A stretch of 64,000 nucleotides of DNA from Nocardioides sp. GTDB lineage: Bacteria; Actinomycetota; Actinomycetes; Propionibacteriales; Nocardioidaceae. Position numbers and translations under genes: made by a program. The notes under the pieces are model-generated. The model was not told the DNA's origin and ran no database searches. It worked only from the letters and a program-made list of their open reading frames with translations. Location: assembly GCA_020636915.1 (NCBI GenBank), contig JACJWV010000004.1, positions 204,227-268,226 on the forward strand, written 5' to 3'. Positions 8,407 to 16,925 of the stretch are shown here, one piece after another (positions within the stretch are counted from its first letter, which is position 1; the number at the start of each line of letters is the position of its first letter).

Positions 8407-9209
8407 GGCTCCCCCTTCCTGCCCCGTCCGACACCAGCGCCGGCCTCGTGGCGGACGCTCTCGCGACGGAAGGCCTCCGCGCCCGCGTTGAACGTCCGGA
8501 AGACGCGGAGCACCTCGTCCTCTGCCATGCCGTCGCGCCGCAGCCGGGCCGCGATCGACGCGGTGTTGGGCGTGTCCTGGGGGCCGAAGCATCCGTAGCA
8601 GCCACGCTCGTACGCCGGGCAGAGCGCGCCGCAGCCCGCCTGGGTGACGGGGCCGAGGCAGGGCGTGCCGTGGGCGACCGTGACGCACACGGTGCCGCGC
8701 CGCTTGCACTCGAAGCAGACGCTGTGCCGGGGGATCCGCGGGGCGCGACCCTGGATCTCGGCCGACAGCACCTCGAGCAGCTGACCCCGGTCGATCGGGC
8801 AGCCGCGCAGCTCGAAGTCGACCGGGACGTGGGCGGCGACCGGTGTCGACTGGCCCAGCGTCTCGACGTACTCGGGGTGGGCGTAGACGATCGAGCGGAA
8901 CTCGTCGACGTCGGCGAAGTCGCGCAGCGCCTGGATGCCTCCGGCGGTGGCACAGGCACCGATCGTCACGAGCCGGCGCGACGCCCGCCGGACCTGCTCG
9001 ATCCGCTCGAGGTCGCCGGGCGTGGTGATCGAGCCCTCCACCAGGGAGAGGTCGTAGGGGCCCTCGACCACGGCGCGCGTCGCCTCGGGGAAGTAGGCGA
9101 TCTCGACCTCGCCGGCGAGGGGGATCAGCTCGTCCTCGCAGTTGAGCAGGGTCAGCTGGCACCCGTCGCACGAGGCGAACTTCCAGACGGCGAGCTTCGG
9201 ACGCGACAC
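8403..9209 (-). CDS. hyhS: [NiFe] hydrogenase small subunit, group 3b-like
   Basis: Electron-transfer subunit of 268 residues. The N-terminal FASCDGCQLTLLNCE supplies ligands for the proximal [4Fe-4S] cluster; later cysteines at GACATAGG, CFECKRRGTVC, CLGPVTQAGCGALCP and GCYGCFGP provide the remaining ligands. There is no Tat signal, so the enzyme is cytosolic. GTG 9209 starts directly after the hyhG stop, and the gene ends in a GTGA overlap with hyhL. The last 20 residues are charged and probably disordered. Confidence 0.92.
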   Translation of the reverse strand: MSRPKLAVWKFASCDGCQLTLLNCEDELIPLAGEVEIAYFPEATRAVVEGPYDLSLVEGSITTPGDLERIEQVRRASRRLVTIGACATAGGIQALRDFADVDEFRSIVYAHPEYVETLGQSTPVAAHVPVDFELRGCPIDRGQLLEVLSAEIQGRAPRIPRHSVCFECKRRGTVCVTVAHGTPCLGPVTQAGCGALCPAYERGCYGCFGPQDTPNTASIAARLRRDGMAEDEVLRVFRTFNAGAEAFRRESVRHEAGAGVGRGRKGEP

Positions 9210-9211
9210 GA

Positions 9212-10069
9212 CTAGAGCTCCGCCCGCGAGATCAGCGGTTCGAGCGCGTCGTACGGCAGCACCGGACCGTCGACGCAGACGAAGTACTCGCGCAGCTGGC
9301 AGTGGCCGCAGAGACCCACGCCGCACTGCATGTTGCGCTCCATCGAGAGCCGGACCCGGTCCTTGCGCACGCCACGGTCGAGCAGCGCGAGCGCCGAGTA
9401 GCGCATCATCACCTCGGGGCCGCAGACGAGTCCGAGCGTGCGGGCACCGTCGAACCGCGCCCGGGCGACCAGCTCGGTCACCACACCGACCCGGCCGCGC
9501 CAGGCGTGCTGTCCGTGGTCGACGGTGACCTGGACCTCGACGTCGTGCTCCCCTGCCCAACGCTGGAGGTCGTCGGCGTAGAGCAGGTCGTCGGGCGTGC
9601 GGGCGCCGTACAGCACGGCGACGTGGGCGTAGTCGGCGCGCGCAGCGCACACCTCCCGGATCGCGGGGCGCAACGGCGCCAGGCCGATCCCGCCGGCGAC
9701 GAAGACGACGTCGCCGCCCCGTCCGTCCCCGACCGACCAGCCGGTGCCGAAGGGTCCGCGGACCCCGAGCACCGTGCCCGGCGAGGCGCCGGCCAGCGCC
9801 CGCGACACCGGGCCGACGGCCCGGATCGTGTGCACGAGCGGGTCCGGCGCCGTCGGGTCGCCACTGATCGAGATCGGCACCTCCCCGACCCCGAAGGCCA
9901 GCAGCATCGTGAACTGGCCCGCGTCGAACGCCAGGGGACCACCGTCGACCGGGGACAGCTCGAGCGTGCGGGTGTCGCGGGTGTCGGGCCGCGACGACCG
10001 GACGACGAACCGGCGCGGGACCATCGCGGATCGGAACGGCCGGGCAGCCGTCGGGGATGCCGTCGTCAC
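9212..10069 (-). CDS. hyhG: FAD/NAD(P)-binding hydrogenase subunit gamma
   Basis: A 285-residue ferredoxin-reductase-type subunit that should pass electrons between the hydrogenase clusters and NAD(P)H. An FAD-binding barrel (RRFVVRSS, GQFTMLLAFG near residues 20-65) is followed by an NAD-binding domain (VFVAGGIGLAPLRP) and a C-terminal [2Fe-2S] motif CGVGLCGHC. The order matches sulfhydrogenase HydG and mycobacterial HyhG. GTG 10069 overlaps the stop of the cyclic-nucleotide-binding gene (GTGA). Confidence 0.9.
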   Translation of the reverse strand: MTTASPTAARPFRSAMVPRRFVVRSSRPDTRDTRTLELSPVDGGPLAFDAGQFTMLLAFGVGEVPISISGDPTAPDPLVHTIRAVGPVSRALAGASPGTVLGVRGPFGTGWSVGDGRGGDVVFVAGGIGLAPLRPAIREVCAARADYAHVAVLYGARTPDDLLYADDLQRWAGEHDVEVQVTVDHGQHAWRGRVGVVTELVARARFDGARTLGLVCGPEVMMRYSALALLDRGVRKDRVRLSMERNMQCGVGLCGHCQLREYFVCVDGPVLPYDALEPLISRAEL

Positions 10070-10524
10070 GTCGGAGCCCCGTAGAGGTCGAGCAGCCGCA
10101 CGCGGGCCGAGCGCAGCCGCTCGGACATCGCCTGCACGACGCGCTGGAGGAGCGCATACCCCAGCTCGGGGTCCGCCTCGCACTTCTGCCGCAGGCACGC
10201 GCCATCGAACCTGACCGCGCTGGTCTCGTCGGTGGCGCGGGCGTCGAAGGTCCAGCGGTACGGCGGCACGAGCCACGACCAGCCCAGCACGTCGTCCTCG
10301 TGGACGGTGTCCAGCACGACCGACCCGGTCGGCGTCCGCGTCGAGATGACGATGCGGCCCTTGCGGACCACGTAGAAGGTGTCGGCCGGCTCCCCCTCGT
10401 GGAAGAGCTGCTGACCCGCGCGGAAGTGGGCGTTCACCGCGCACCCGGTCACGAGCTCGATCCACCGGTCGTCGAGCCCGGCGAAGAACGGGTGGGCGGG
10501 CAGGTACTCGGGGATGCTCCTCAT
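10066..10524 (-). CDS. Cyclic-nucleotide-binding-domain protein inside the hydrogenase operon
   Basis: A 152-residue protein consisting essentially of one CRP-type cNMP-binding beta-barrel: FRAGQQLFHEGEPADTFYVVRKGRIVI (residues 34-60) is the classic domain opening and ALLQRVVQAMSERLRSARVRLLDL is the following helix. No helix-turn-helix follows, so it is not a CRP/FNR transcription factor. The arginine-containing phosphate-binding cassette is not typical, so ligand binding is uncertain. It overlaps the genes on both sides by four bases, suggesting an accessory subunit or allosteric regulator made with the hydrogenase. Confidence 0.85.
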   Translation of the reverse strand: MRSIPEYLPAHPFFAGLDDRWIELVTGCAVNAHFRAGQQLFHEGEPADTFYVVRKGRIVISTRTPTGSVVLDTVHEDDVLGWSWLVPPYRWTFDARATDETSAVRFDGACLRQKCEADPELGYALLQRVVQAMSERLRSARVRLLDLYGAPT

Positions 10525-11687
10525 GGCAGCGCCTCCTGCTCGGCGGCCTCGCGCCGGAGGACCGCCGCCTCGTGGGTGATGTCGATGGCGGCCGGGCACC
10601 AGGTGATGCAGCGGCCGCAGCCCACGCAGCCCGACATGCCGAACTGGTCGATCCACGCCGCGAGCTTGTGGGTCATCCACTGCCGGTAGCGGGAACCGGT
10701 CGAGGCGCGGACCCGACCGCCGTGGAGCAGGGAGAAGTCGGCGTCGAAGCACGAGTCCCACACGCGGTTGCGCCCGGCCAGCGACCCGGTGAGGTCCGTG
10801 ACGTCCTCGACGTCGGTGCAGAAGCAGGTGGGGCAGACGGCCGTGCAGTTCGCGCAGGCCAGGCAGCGGGTCGCGACGTCGTCCCAGACCGGGCTCTCCG
10901 CAGCGGCGTAGAGCAGCTCCTTGAGCCCGTCGGTCTCCAGCTCCCGGCCCATCCGGCGCGCGGCCCGGTCGGCCACACCGTCAGCTGCCTCGAGGTCGGC
11001 GGCTGTCGCGGACGTCGAACCGATGTCGCCCAGCACCTCCGCGCCGCGGTCGCTGGTCACCTCGACCAGGAACCGGTGCGCCCCGGGCTCGAGCAGCTCG
11101 GTGAGCGCCAGGTCGTACGGCGCTCCGCGCCCGGGCCCGGGTCGCGGGCCCGTGCCGGTCGACACGCAGAAGCACGTGCCACCCGGGTCCGAGCAGGTGA
11201 CCGCGACCACGAAGGCGGCGGCCCGACGCGCGGCGTACGCCGCGTCCGGGCGCCGGCCGGTGAGCACGGTGTCCTGGATGCCGATCGCCGCGAGGTCGCA
11301 GGAGCGCACGCCGAGCAGGGCGTACGGCGCGTCCGCGCCCGGCTGGTCGTCCCGCCGGTCGTCCTGCAGGTCCTCGGCCTCGACGGTGAACCCGTCCGGG
11401 GTCCGGCGGCCCCGCCAGAGGACCTCCTCGGTGGGGAAGAAGACCGGCTTGGCCGACTGGGCGCCGGACGCGAAGCCGAAGAGCGCGTCGTCCCCACGGC
11501 CGCGCAGCCGGTAGCGGCCCGCCTCCTGGTCGTCACCCCAGCCCCGAGGGAGCTGCTCGACGGAGGTGATCGGGGCGTTGACGATCGCCCCGGACCGGAC
11601 GGTCGGACCGACGACCGTGTAGCCGCGGGCGAGGAGCGCGTCGACGAGGGCCTGCACGCCGGCGGTGTCGATGACTCGGGGTTCCAT
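10521..11687 (-). CDS. hyhB: 4Fe-4S hydrogenase subunit beta (HydB/HyhB-like)
   Basis: First gene of the hydrogenase operon, 388 residues. The N-terminal two thirds match the sulfhydrogenase beta-subunit domain (YALLGVRSCDLAAI, CSDPGGTCFC). The C-terminal part has two ferredoxin-like cluster motifs, CLACANCTAVCPTC and CVGCGRCITWCP. It should relay electrons between the HyhG flavin subunit and the small subunit. ATG 11687 is preceded by a GAGG-type ribosome-binding site, and a good DevR-like box lies about 70 bases upstream. Confidence 0.9.
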   Translation of the reverse strand: MEPRVIDTAGVQALVDALLARGYTVVGPTVRSGAIVNAPITSVEQLPRGWGDDQEAGRYRLRGRGDDALFGFASGAQSAKPVFFPTEEVLWRGRRTPDGFTVEAEDLQDDRRDDQPGADAPYALLGVRSCDLAAIGIQDTVLTGRRPDAAYAARRAAAFVVAVTCSDPGGTCFCVSTGTGPRPGPGRGAPYDLALTELLEPGAHRFLVEVTSDRGAEVLGDIGSTSATAADLEAADGVADRAARRMGRELETDGLKELLYAAAESPVWDDVATRCLACANCTAVCPTCFCTDVEDVTDLTGSLAGRNRVWDSCFDADFSLLHGGRVRASTGSRYRQWMTHKLAAWIDQFGMSGCVGCGRCITWCPAAIDITHEAAVLRREAAEQEALP

Positions 11688-11749
11688 CGGCTGCCTCCTG
11701 CGGACCGGCGACCTCCCTCAGCATCTCGCCGGCGGTGGACAGCCGGGTA

Positions 11750-11763
11750 GGGCCCGAAGTCCC
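11750..11763 (-). promoter_or_regulatory. DevR/DosR-like box upstream of the hydrogenase operon
   Basis: Read on the minus strand the site is GGGACTTCGGGCCC. It matches the mycobacterial DosR core GGGACTTTAGTCCC at 11 of 14 positions and fits GGGNCNTTNGNCCC closely. It lies about 70 bases upstream of hyhB in the 99-base gap after the FAD oxidoreductase gene. Known biology supports it: the group 3b hydrogenase of M. smegmatis is under DosR control in hypoxia. Binding here is inferred. Confidence 0.6.
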
Positions 11764-11786
11764 CCGCCGAGGGCCGCTGGTCGGGC

Positions 11787-13484
11787 TCAGCCGGCCGCGG
11801 CGGTCGCCCGCGGCCGGCGGCGCACCGGCCGGAGGATCGCCGACCCGGGCTTCGACGCGAGGAGCGGGTCGAAGTCGTCGGTGAGCGGCGTCAGGCGGGT
11901 CTCGTCCACGAAGACGGCGCCGTCGCGGACCTCCTGGACGAGGTCGCGGCCCAGGACGGCGCCGGCCGTGCCCATGCCGCCCCAGATGGTGGCGTTGATG
12001 CCGAACATGTGCTCGGTGCTGCCCCCGGCGAGGAACAGGCCCGGGACGTGGGTCCGGACCCGCGGCCGGAACGGGCCGAGGTTCCTCAGGAGCGGGGCGA
12101 TGCCGTAGCAGGACCCGTCGGTGCTGAGCGTGAAGCGCTCCTGGGTGATCGGGGTCGACGCCTCGCAGAAGACCATCCGCTCCCGGATGTCGGGGATCAG
12201 CAGCTCGGCGGTGTCGAGGACCCGCTGGGTCAGCTCCTCCTTGAGCCGGAGGTAGTGCTCGTCGCGGTGGTAGCGGACGCCGTCGGCGGGCCCGGCGCCG
12301 ACGTTCCAGAAGGCGTGCTCCTTCGGCGCCCAGCTGACGAGCTCCAGCGTCGAGTAGCCGGGAGGAGCCGAGTGCGTCCCCTCGGGGTCCTTGGCGGTGG
12401 GGCAGCTGATCCCCACCGGCATGCGCTCGGGACAGCGGCCCGCGGCGACCTCGCGGTAGTACCCGTCGACGTCGTTGGTCGGCCACACCCAGGCCAGCGG
12501 CGGCGTCCCGCGCTCCCGCAGGTCCACGTCGAGGGCGACGTACACCGCGAACATCGGCAGCGTCATCTCCAGGCCGGCCAGCCTGCGTCGCAACCGCCGG
12601 GTCAGGTGCTCGTCGCCGACCAGCTCCGTCCACGTCCTCTTGAAGTCGGCCGCCGAGACGACGACCCCGGCGCGGATCTCCTCGCCGCCGCGGAGGCGGA
12701 CACCGACCGCGCGCCCGTCCTCGATCACGATCTGCTCGACCCGGGCCTTGGTCCGGACGCGCCCGCCGTAGGACTGCACGACGTCGGTGAGATGGGCGCC
12801 GATCACCTGGCCGCCACCGCGCGGGTAGTAGGCCCCGGCCTGGAGGTAGTGGTGCAGGAAGCCGGCGTGCATCGCGGTGGGCGTGCGGTGCGGGGGCCAG
12901 GTGTAGTCGCCGTTCTCCGCCAGGATCACCGCCTGCGCGTCGGCGCTCAGGCCGCAGGCGGCCATCAGCGTCGTGATCGGCCGCACTCCCCATCGCAGGA
13001 GGGTGAAGGGGCGCAGGCGCGGCCGCTCACCGGCGGCGATGGTGCGCATCACACCGACGCACCGTCGCAGGCCGGGCTCCTCCTCGGGGAACGCCGCGAC
13101 CAGGCGCTCGAGATAGGTGTCCCACCCGGTCGGCGTCTGGAACGTGGTCCCCGGCACCATGATCTGGCAGTGGCCCTCCGGACGCTGGCGCAGCCAGTTG
13201 ATGCGCTCGGTCAGCGCGAGCCCGGACAGCGCGGTCTGCATCCGGCCACCCGGGCCGCACTCTCCGACGTAGTGGGTGCCGACGTCGAACTCGAACTTGT
13301 TGCCGGCACGCCGGAAGACCTGGGTGCTGCCGCCCACCACCTGGTTGGCCTCGAGCACCAGCACCCGCTTGCCGTTGGCCGCGAGGTAGGCCGCGCACGT
13401 GAGACCTCCCGGGCCGGCCCCGATCACCACGACGTCCCAGGAGGGATCGCTGACGGCGGCGGCTGACACGTGGTCGTCGTTCAC
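11787..13484 (-). CDS. Phytoene-desaturase/retinol-saturase-like FAD oxidoreductase
   Basis: A 565-residue flavoprotein. Residues 18-50 hold the dinucleotide-binding motif (VVVIGAGPGGLTCAAYLAANGKRVLVLEA) with VGGSTQVFRR directly after, as in CrtI and all-trans-retinol 13,14-reductases. The C-terminal GLFLAGGSTEHMFGINATIWGGMGTAG closes the FAD site. It likely desaturates, saturates or isomerises a polyprenoid or other lipid, but no carotenoid genes are nearby, so the substrate is unknown. It precedes the hydrogenase operon on the same strand with 99 bases between, and is divergent from the patatin gene. Confidence 0.8.
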   Translation of the reverse strand: MNDDHVSAAAVSDPSWDVVVIGAGPGGLTCAAYLAANGKRVLVLEANQVVGGSTQVFRRAGNKFEFDVGTHYVGECGPGGRMQTALSGLALTERINWLRQRPEGHCQIMVPGTTFQTPTGWDTYLERLVAAFPEEEPGLRRCVGVMRTIAAGERPRLRPFTLLRWGVRPITTLMAACGLSADAQAVILAENGDYTWPPHRTPTAMHAGFLHHYLQAGAYYPRGGGQVIGAHLTDVVQSYGGRVRTKARVEQIVIEDGRAVGVRLRGGEEIRAGVVVSAADFKRTWTELVGDEHLTRRLRRRLAGLEMTLPMFAVYVALDVDLRERGTPPLAWVWPTNDVDGYYREVAAGRCPERMPVGISCPTAKDPEGTHSAPPGYSTLELVSWAPKEHAFWNVGAGPADGVRYHRDEHYLRLKEELTQRVLDTAELLIPDIRERMVFCEASTPITQERFTLSTDGSCYGIAPLLRNLGPFRPRVRTHVPGLFLAGGSTEHMFGINATIWGGMGTAGAVLGRDLVQEVRDGAVFVDETRLTPLTDDFDPLLASKPGSAILRPVRRRPRATAAAG

Positions 13485-13546
13485 GCTCCCACCCTAGGGC
13501 CGCCTCGTCCGCGAGGAAGCGGTGCGCCAGACCGCCTGGGTGGCCC

Positions 13547-13583
13547 GGGACCAATGGCGCACGCCGACCGGGGATTCCGGCCC
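13547..13583. promoter_or_regulatory. Two DevR-like sites between the oxidoreductase and patatin genes
   Basis: Two sites 23 bases apart fit the relaxed DevR pattern with one mismatch each: GGGACCAATGGCGC (13547-13560) and GGGGATTCCGGCCC (13570-13583). They lie in the 160-base divergent region and could serve either gene. Pairing of sites is usual for DevR-controlled promoters, but both are imperfect and GC-rich sequence yields chance matches. Confidence 0.35.
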
Positions 13584-13644
13584 TGCTGACGGCGTCCAGG
13601 CTCCCCGCACGCTGAGGGTGGACCTATCAGCGGAGGAGGGTGTG

Positions 13645-14469
13645 ATGGCGCAGCGTCACTCGCGAGCGGGCAACGTCGACGTCGACGGCCACCCCGCCGT
13701 GCTCGAGCAGCGGCACCCGCTCGCGATGGTGTACGGCGGCGGCGGGGTCGTCGGCATCGCCTACACCGCCGGCGTCGCGGCCGGCCTGGCCAGCACGGGG
13801 ATCCCCGTCGGGGAGGCGCCGTCCCTCGGCACGTCGGCCGGGTCCTGGACCGCCTCGGCGATCGCCCTCGGCCTGACCTACGACGACCTGGCCGAGCTCC
13901 CGGTGCCCTCGGTGCCCAATGCGCGCTCGGGAGTGCTCGCCCGCATCGCCCGCATGGTCTTCGGCGAGTCCACGCACCACCAGGTCTCGGTCTCGGCCGT
14001 GACCGTCCGGGGCCGGCGCCGGCACATCCTCGACGGCGGCGTCTACGCGCTGGCGGACCTCGTCGCCGCATCCTCGGCCGTCCCCGGCCTGCTGCCGCCG
14101 CACCGCATCGACGGGCGCCTGTACGTCGACGGCGGGATGTGGTCGGTCACCTCGGTCGACGCGGCGGACGAGGCGGACCGGGTCATCGTCGTCGCGCCAC
14201 TGGCCGGTCGCGTCATGGGCCCGATGGGTCGCGTCGCCGGCGCCCTGCTGGACCGGGAGCTCGGCCGCTGGCGGGCGTGCCACCCGGAGGCGGACATCCA
14301 CATGATCCGGCCGAACCGCGAGATGGCGAAGATCGTCGGCGTGCGCCCGCTGGCGCTCTTCGACTCCGAGCGCGCGCGTGCCGTCTACCCGCTCGCCTAC
14401 GACCAGGGCGTCCGGTGGGGCGAGGACATCCAGTCCGCCGCGCCGGCCCGCCACCAGACGGCGGGCTGA
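13645..14469 (+). CDS. Patatin-like phospholipase
   Basis: A 274-residue patatin-family lipid hydrolase. The oxyanion-hole motif YGGGGVVGIAY lies near residue 32, the nucleophile elbow GTSAG (Ser about residue 70) follows, and the catalytic aspartate is in YVDGGMWS near residue 160, so the Ser-Asp dyad is complete. There is no signal peptide or transmembrane segment. ATG 13645 follows GGAGGAGGG; GTG 13642 is an alternative start. The following SulP gene is on the same strand. The lipid substrate is unknown. Confidence 0.85.
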   Translation: MAQRHSRAGNVDVDGHPAVLEQRHPLAMVYGGGGVVGIAYTAGVAAGLASTGIPVGEAPSLGTSAGSWTASAIALGLTYDDLAELPVPSVPNARSGVLARIARMVFGESTHHQVSVSAVTVRGRRRHILDGGVYALADLVAASSAVPGLLPPHRIDGRLYVDGGMWSVTSVDAADEADRVIVVAPLAGRVMGPMGRVAGALLDRELGRWRACHPEADIHMIRPNREMAKIVGVRPLALFDSERARAVYPLAYDQGVRWGEDIQSAAPARHQTAG

Positions 14470-14554
14470 ACCGGGCCGGCAGGTCCGTGGTTCCCCGGCG
14501 CCGGCGTGCGGACGTCACTAACGTGCGACAGACAGGCGGCGAAGGTGGACCGGC

Positions 14555-16444
14555 ATGACGGACGGCGTGCGCACCGGGTCCGGGCGCTCGTGGCACCGGC
14601 TCCCGATCGCGAGGTGGCTGCCCCGCTACGAGCGGCGCTGGCTCCGCGGTGACGCCGTCGCGGGGGCGGTGGTCGCCGCGCTCGCCGTACCGCAGGCCCT
14701 GGGCTACGCGTCGCTCGCCGGCGCCCCGGTGGAGGTGGGGCTCTACTCGGTGCCGGTCGCGCTCGTCGTCTACGCGGTGCTCGGCTCGTCGCGCCAGCTC
14801 GTGGTCGGGCCGGTGTCGACCGTGTCCGTGCTCACGGGGTCGTTCCTGGCCGGGTTCGGCGTCGCCGGCACGGCCCAGGCCGCGTCGTACGCCGCCGCCC
14901 TCGCGCTCGGCGCGGGACTGGTGCTGGTCGTGGCCGGGTTCCTCGGCATCGGCTGGATCGCGGAGTTCCTGTCCAAGCCCATCGTCACCGGGTTCGTGCT
15001 CGGGCTGACGGTGCTGGTCATCCTGGGCGAGGTCCCGCACCTGCTCGGCGTCCCCACACCCCAGGGCCAGGTCGTCGAGCGGCTGGGCGAGCTCGGGTCC
15101 AACGTCACCCACGGCGGCGCGAGCCTGCCCACCACGGTGGTCTCCGGCCTGGCGCTGCTGCTGCTCTTCGGAGGGCAGCGCGTGGCGCCGCGCTTCCCGT
15201 GGGCGCTGCTCGTGCTCGTCCTCGGGCTCGCCGCGTCCTCGCTCCTCGATCTCGCCGCCGACGGCGTCGAGGTCGTGGGTGCGGTGCCGCGGGGGCTGCC
15301 CACGCCGGGGATCCCGTCGGTGGCGACCGCCGACCTCGGTGCCCTGGTGGTGGCCGGAGCGGCCCTCGCCCTGGTGGGCCTGGCCGAGGGGCTGAGCGCC
15401 GCGCGGCTGTTCGCCGGCCAGGGCGACTACCGCATCGACGCGGACCAGGAGCTGGTCGCGGCCGGCGCGGCGAACGTCGCCTGCGGACTGTTCGGCGGGA
15501 TCGGCGTGGCCGGCAGCCTCTCGAAGACCGCAGCGGTCGACGACGCCCGCGGTCGCTCCCAGATGGCCGGTCTCCTGGCGGCCGTGCTGGCTCTCCTCGT
15601 CATCGTCGCCATCGCGCCCGTCCTGGCCGACCTGCCCCGGGCCGTGCTCAGCGCGATCGTCGTGAACGCAGTGTGGAAGCTCATGGACTGGGGCGCGATC
15701 GGTCGCTACGCGCGGATCCGCCGCAACGACGTGATGGCCGCCGCGATCGCCACGGCCGGCGTGCTAGTCCTCGGACCGCTGTACGGCCTGCTGCTCGCGG
15801 TCGGTGCCTCGGTGGTCGGCCTGGTCTACCGCTCGAGTCGGGTCGACGTCGAGGTGATGGGCAAGGTGCCGCACGAGAAGGCCGCCTGGGGCAGCGTCCG
15901 CGACCACGCCGAGCGCCCGACGTACCCCGGGGTACTGGTGCTCCGCGTGGACGCGCCGATGTTCTGGGTGACGGCGGCGCCGATCCAGGACGCCGTCCTG
16001 GCCCGCGTGGAGGCCGTCCCCGGCACCCGGGTGCTGGTCCTCGACCTCGAGGCCACCAACCAGATGGACGTCACCAGCGCCGACGCGCTGTCCCACCTGC
16101 TGCGGGTGCTGCGCAAGCGTGGGATCGACCTCTACCTGGTGCGGGTGATGTGGCCGGTACGCCGCGCTCTCCGCAGGTCGGGCCTGATGGCGGAGATCGG
16201 TGACGACCACCTGTGGCACAGCATCTCCCAGGGCGTCCGTGAGGCCCGCCGTACCCACGGCCTGGCCGACCTGCCCGCCGAGCCCGGCGTGCACGGCGCG
16301 CCACCGCAGCCCCAGCTGCCCCGCCTCGAGCTCGACGAGACCGACGACGAGGGCGAGGACCAGGCCGAGGAGCACATCGCCGCCCGGACTCCGGAGCAGG
16401 AGCCCGAGCCCGACGCTCCGGCGCCGCGGAAGAAGAAGCGATGA
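14555..16444 (+). CDS. SulP-family anion transporter with STAS domain
   Basis: A 629-residue membrane protein. The N-terminal core (residues 20-420) contains the SulP pattern AVVAALAVPQALGYASLAG and about 12 hydrophobic segments; the C-terminal STAS domain (about 440-560) includes VLVLDLEATNQMDVTSADAL. The family exchanges sulfate, bicarbonate or other anions. The last 55 residues are acidic, then end in RKKKR, and are probably disordered. It follows the patatin gene after 85 bases and may be co-transcribed. The substrate cannot be assigned. Confidence 0.88.
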   Translation: MTDGVRTGSGRSWHRLPIARWLPRYERRWLRGDAVAGAVVAALAVPQALGYASLAGAPVEVGLYSVPVALVVYAVLGSSRQLVVGPVSTVSVLTGSFLAGFGVAGTAQAASYAAALALGAGLVLVVAGFLGIGWIAEFLSKPIVTGFVLGLTVLVILGEVPHLLGVPTPQGQVVERLGELGSNVTHGGASLPTTVVSGLALLLLFGGQRVAPRFPWALLVLVLGLAASSLLDLAADGVEVVGAVPRGLPTPGIPSVATADLGALVVAGAALALVGLAEGLSAARLFAGQGDYRIDADQELVAAGAANVACGLFGGIGVAGSLSKTAAVDDARGRSQMAGLLAAVLALLVIVAIAPVLADLPRAVLSAIVVNAVWKLMDWGAIGRYARIRRNDVMAAAIATAGVLVLGPLYGLLLAVGASVVGLVYRSSRVDVEVMGKVPHEKAAWGSVRDHAERPTYPGVLVLRVDAPMFWVTAAPIQDAVLARVEAVPGTRVLVLDLEATNQMDVTSADALSHLLRVLRKRGIDLYLVRVMWPVRRALRRSGLMAEIGDDHLWHSISQGVREARRTHGLADLPAEPGVHGAPPQPQLPRLELDETDDEGEDQAEEHIAARTPEQEPEPDAPAPRKKKR

Positions 16445-16488
16445 GCCGTAGGCGCCGGCGAGCGCAGGACCTCGTGCCGGCCCGGACC

Positions 16489-16893
16489 CTAGGTGAGTGA
16501 GGCGATGAGGTCCTCGACCCGCTTGCGGATCTCGTCGCGGATGGGTCGCACCGCGTCGATGCCCTGGCCGGCCGGGTCGTCGAGCTCCCAGTCCTCGTAC
16601 CGCTTGCCCGGGAAGTAGGGGCACTCGTCGCCGCACCCCATGGTGATGACGACGTCGGAGGCCTGGACGGCCTCGGTGGTGAGGACCTTCGGCCGGTTGC
16701 CGGCGAGGTCGATGCCCTCCTCGGCCATGGCCTGGACGGCGACGGGGTTGATCTGGCTGCCGGGCTGGGACCCGGCGGAGAGGACGTCGATGCGGTCCCC
16801 GGCGAGGTGCTGGAGGTAGCCGGCCGCCATCTGCGAGCGGCCGGCGTTGTGGACGCAGACGAACAGGACGGTGGGCTTGGTCTCCGTGGTCAC
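16489..16893 (-). CDS. arsC: Arsenate reductase, low-molecular-weight phosphatase type
   Basis: Reduces arsenate to arsenite. The 134-residue protein has the P-loop VCVHNAGRS (CX5R) near residue 13, the redox-type cysteines in GCGDECPYFPG near 87-91, and the catalytic aspartate in ELDDPAG, as in thioredoxin- or mycothiol-linked ArsC. The GTG start at 16893 gives MTTETKPTVLF. It is the last gene of arsR-aquaglyceroporin-arsC, 32 bases after the aquaglyceroporin. SulP ends convergently. Confidence 0.92.
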   Translation of the reverse strand: MTTETKPTVLFVCVHNAGRSQMAAGYLQHLAGDRIDVLSAGSQPGSQINPVAVQAMAEEGIDLAGNRPKVLTTEAVQASDVVITMGCGDECPYFPGKRYEDWELDDPAGQGIDAVRPIRDEIRKRVEDLIASLT

Positions 16894-16925
16894 GGCGGTG
16901 GTGCCTCCTGGTGGTCGGGCTGGGC

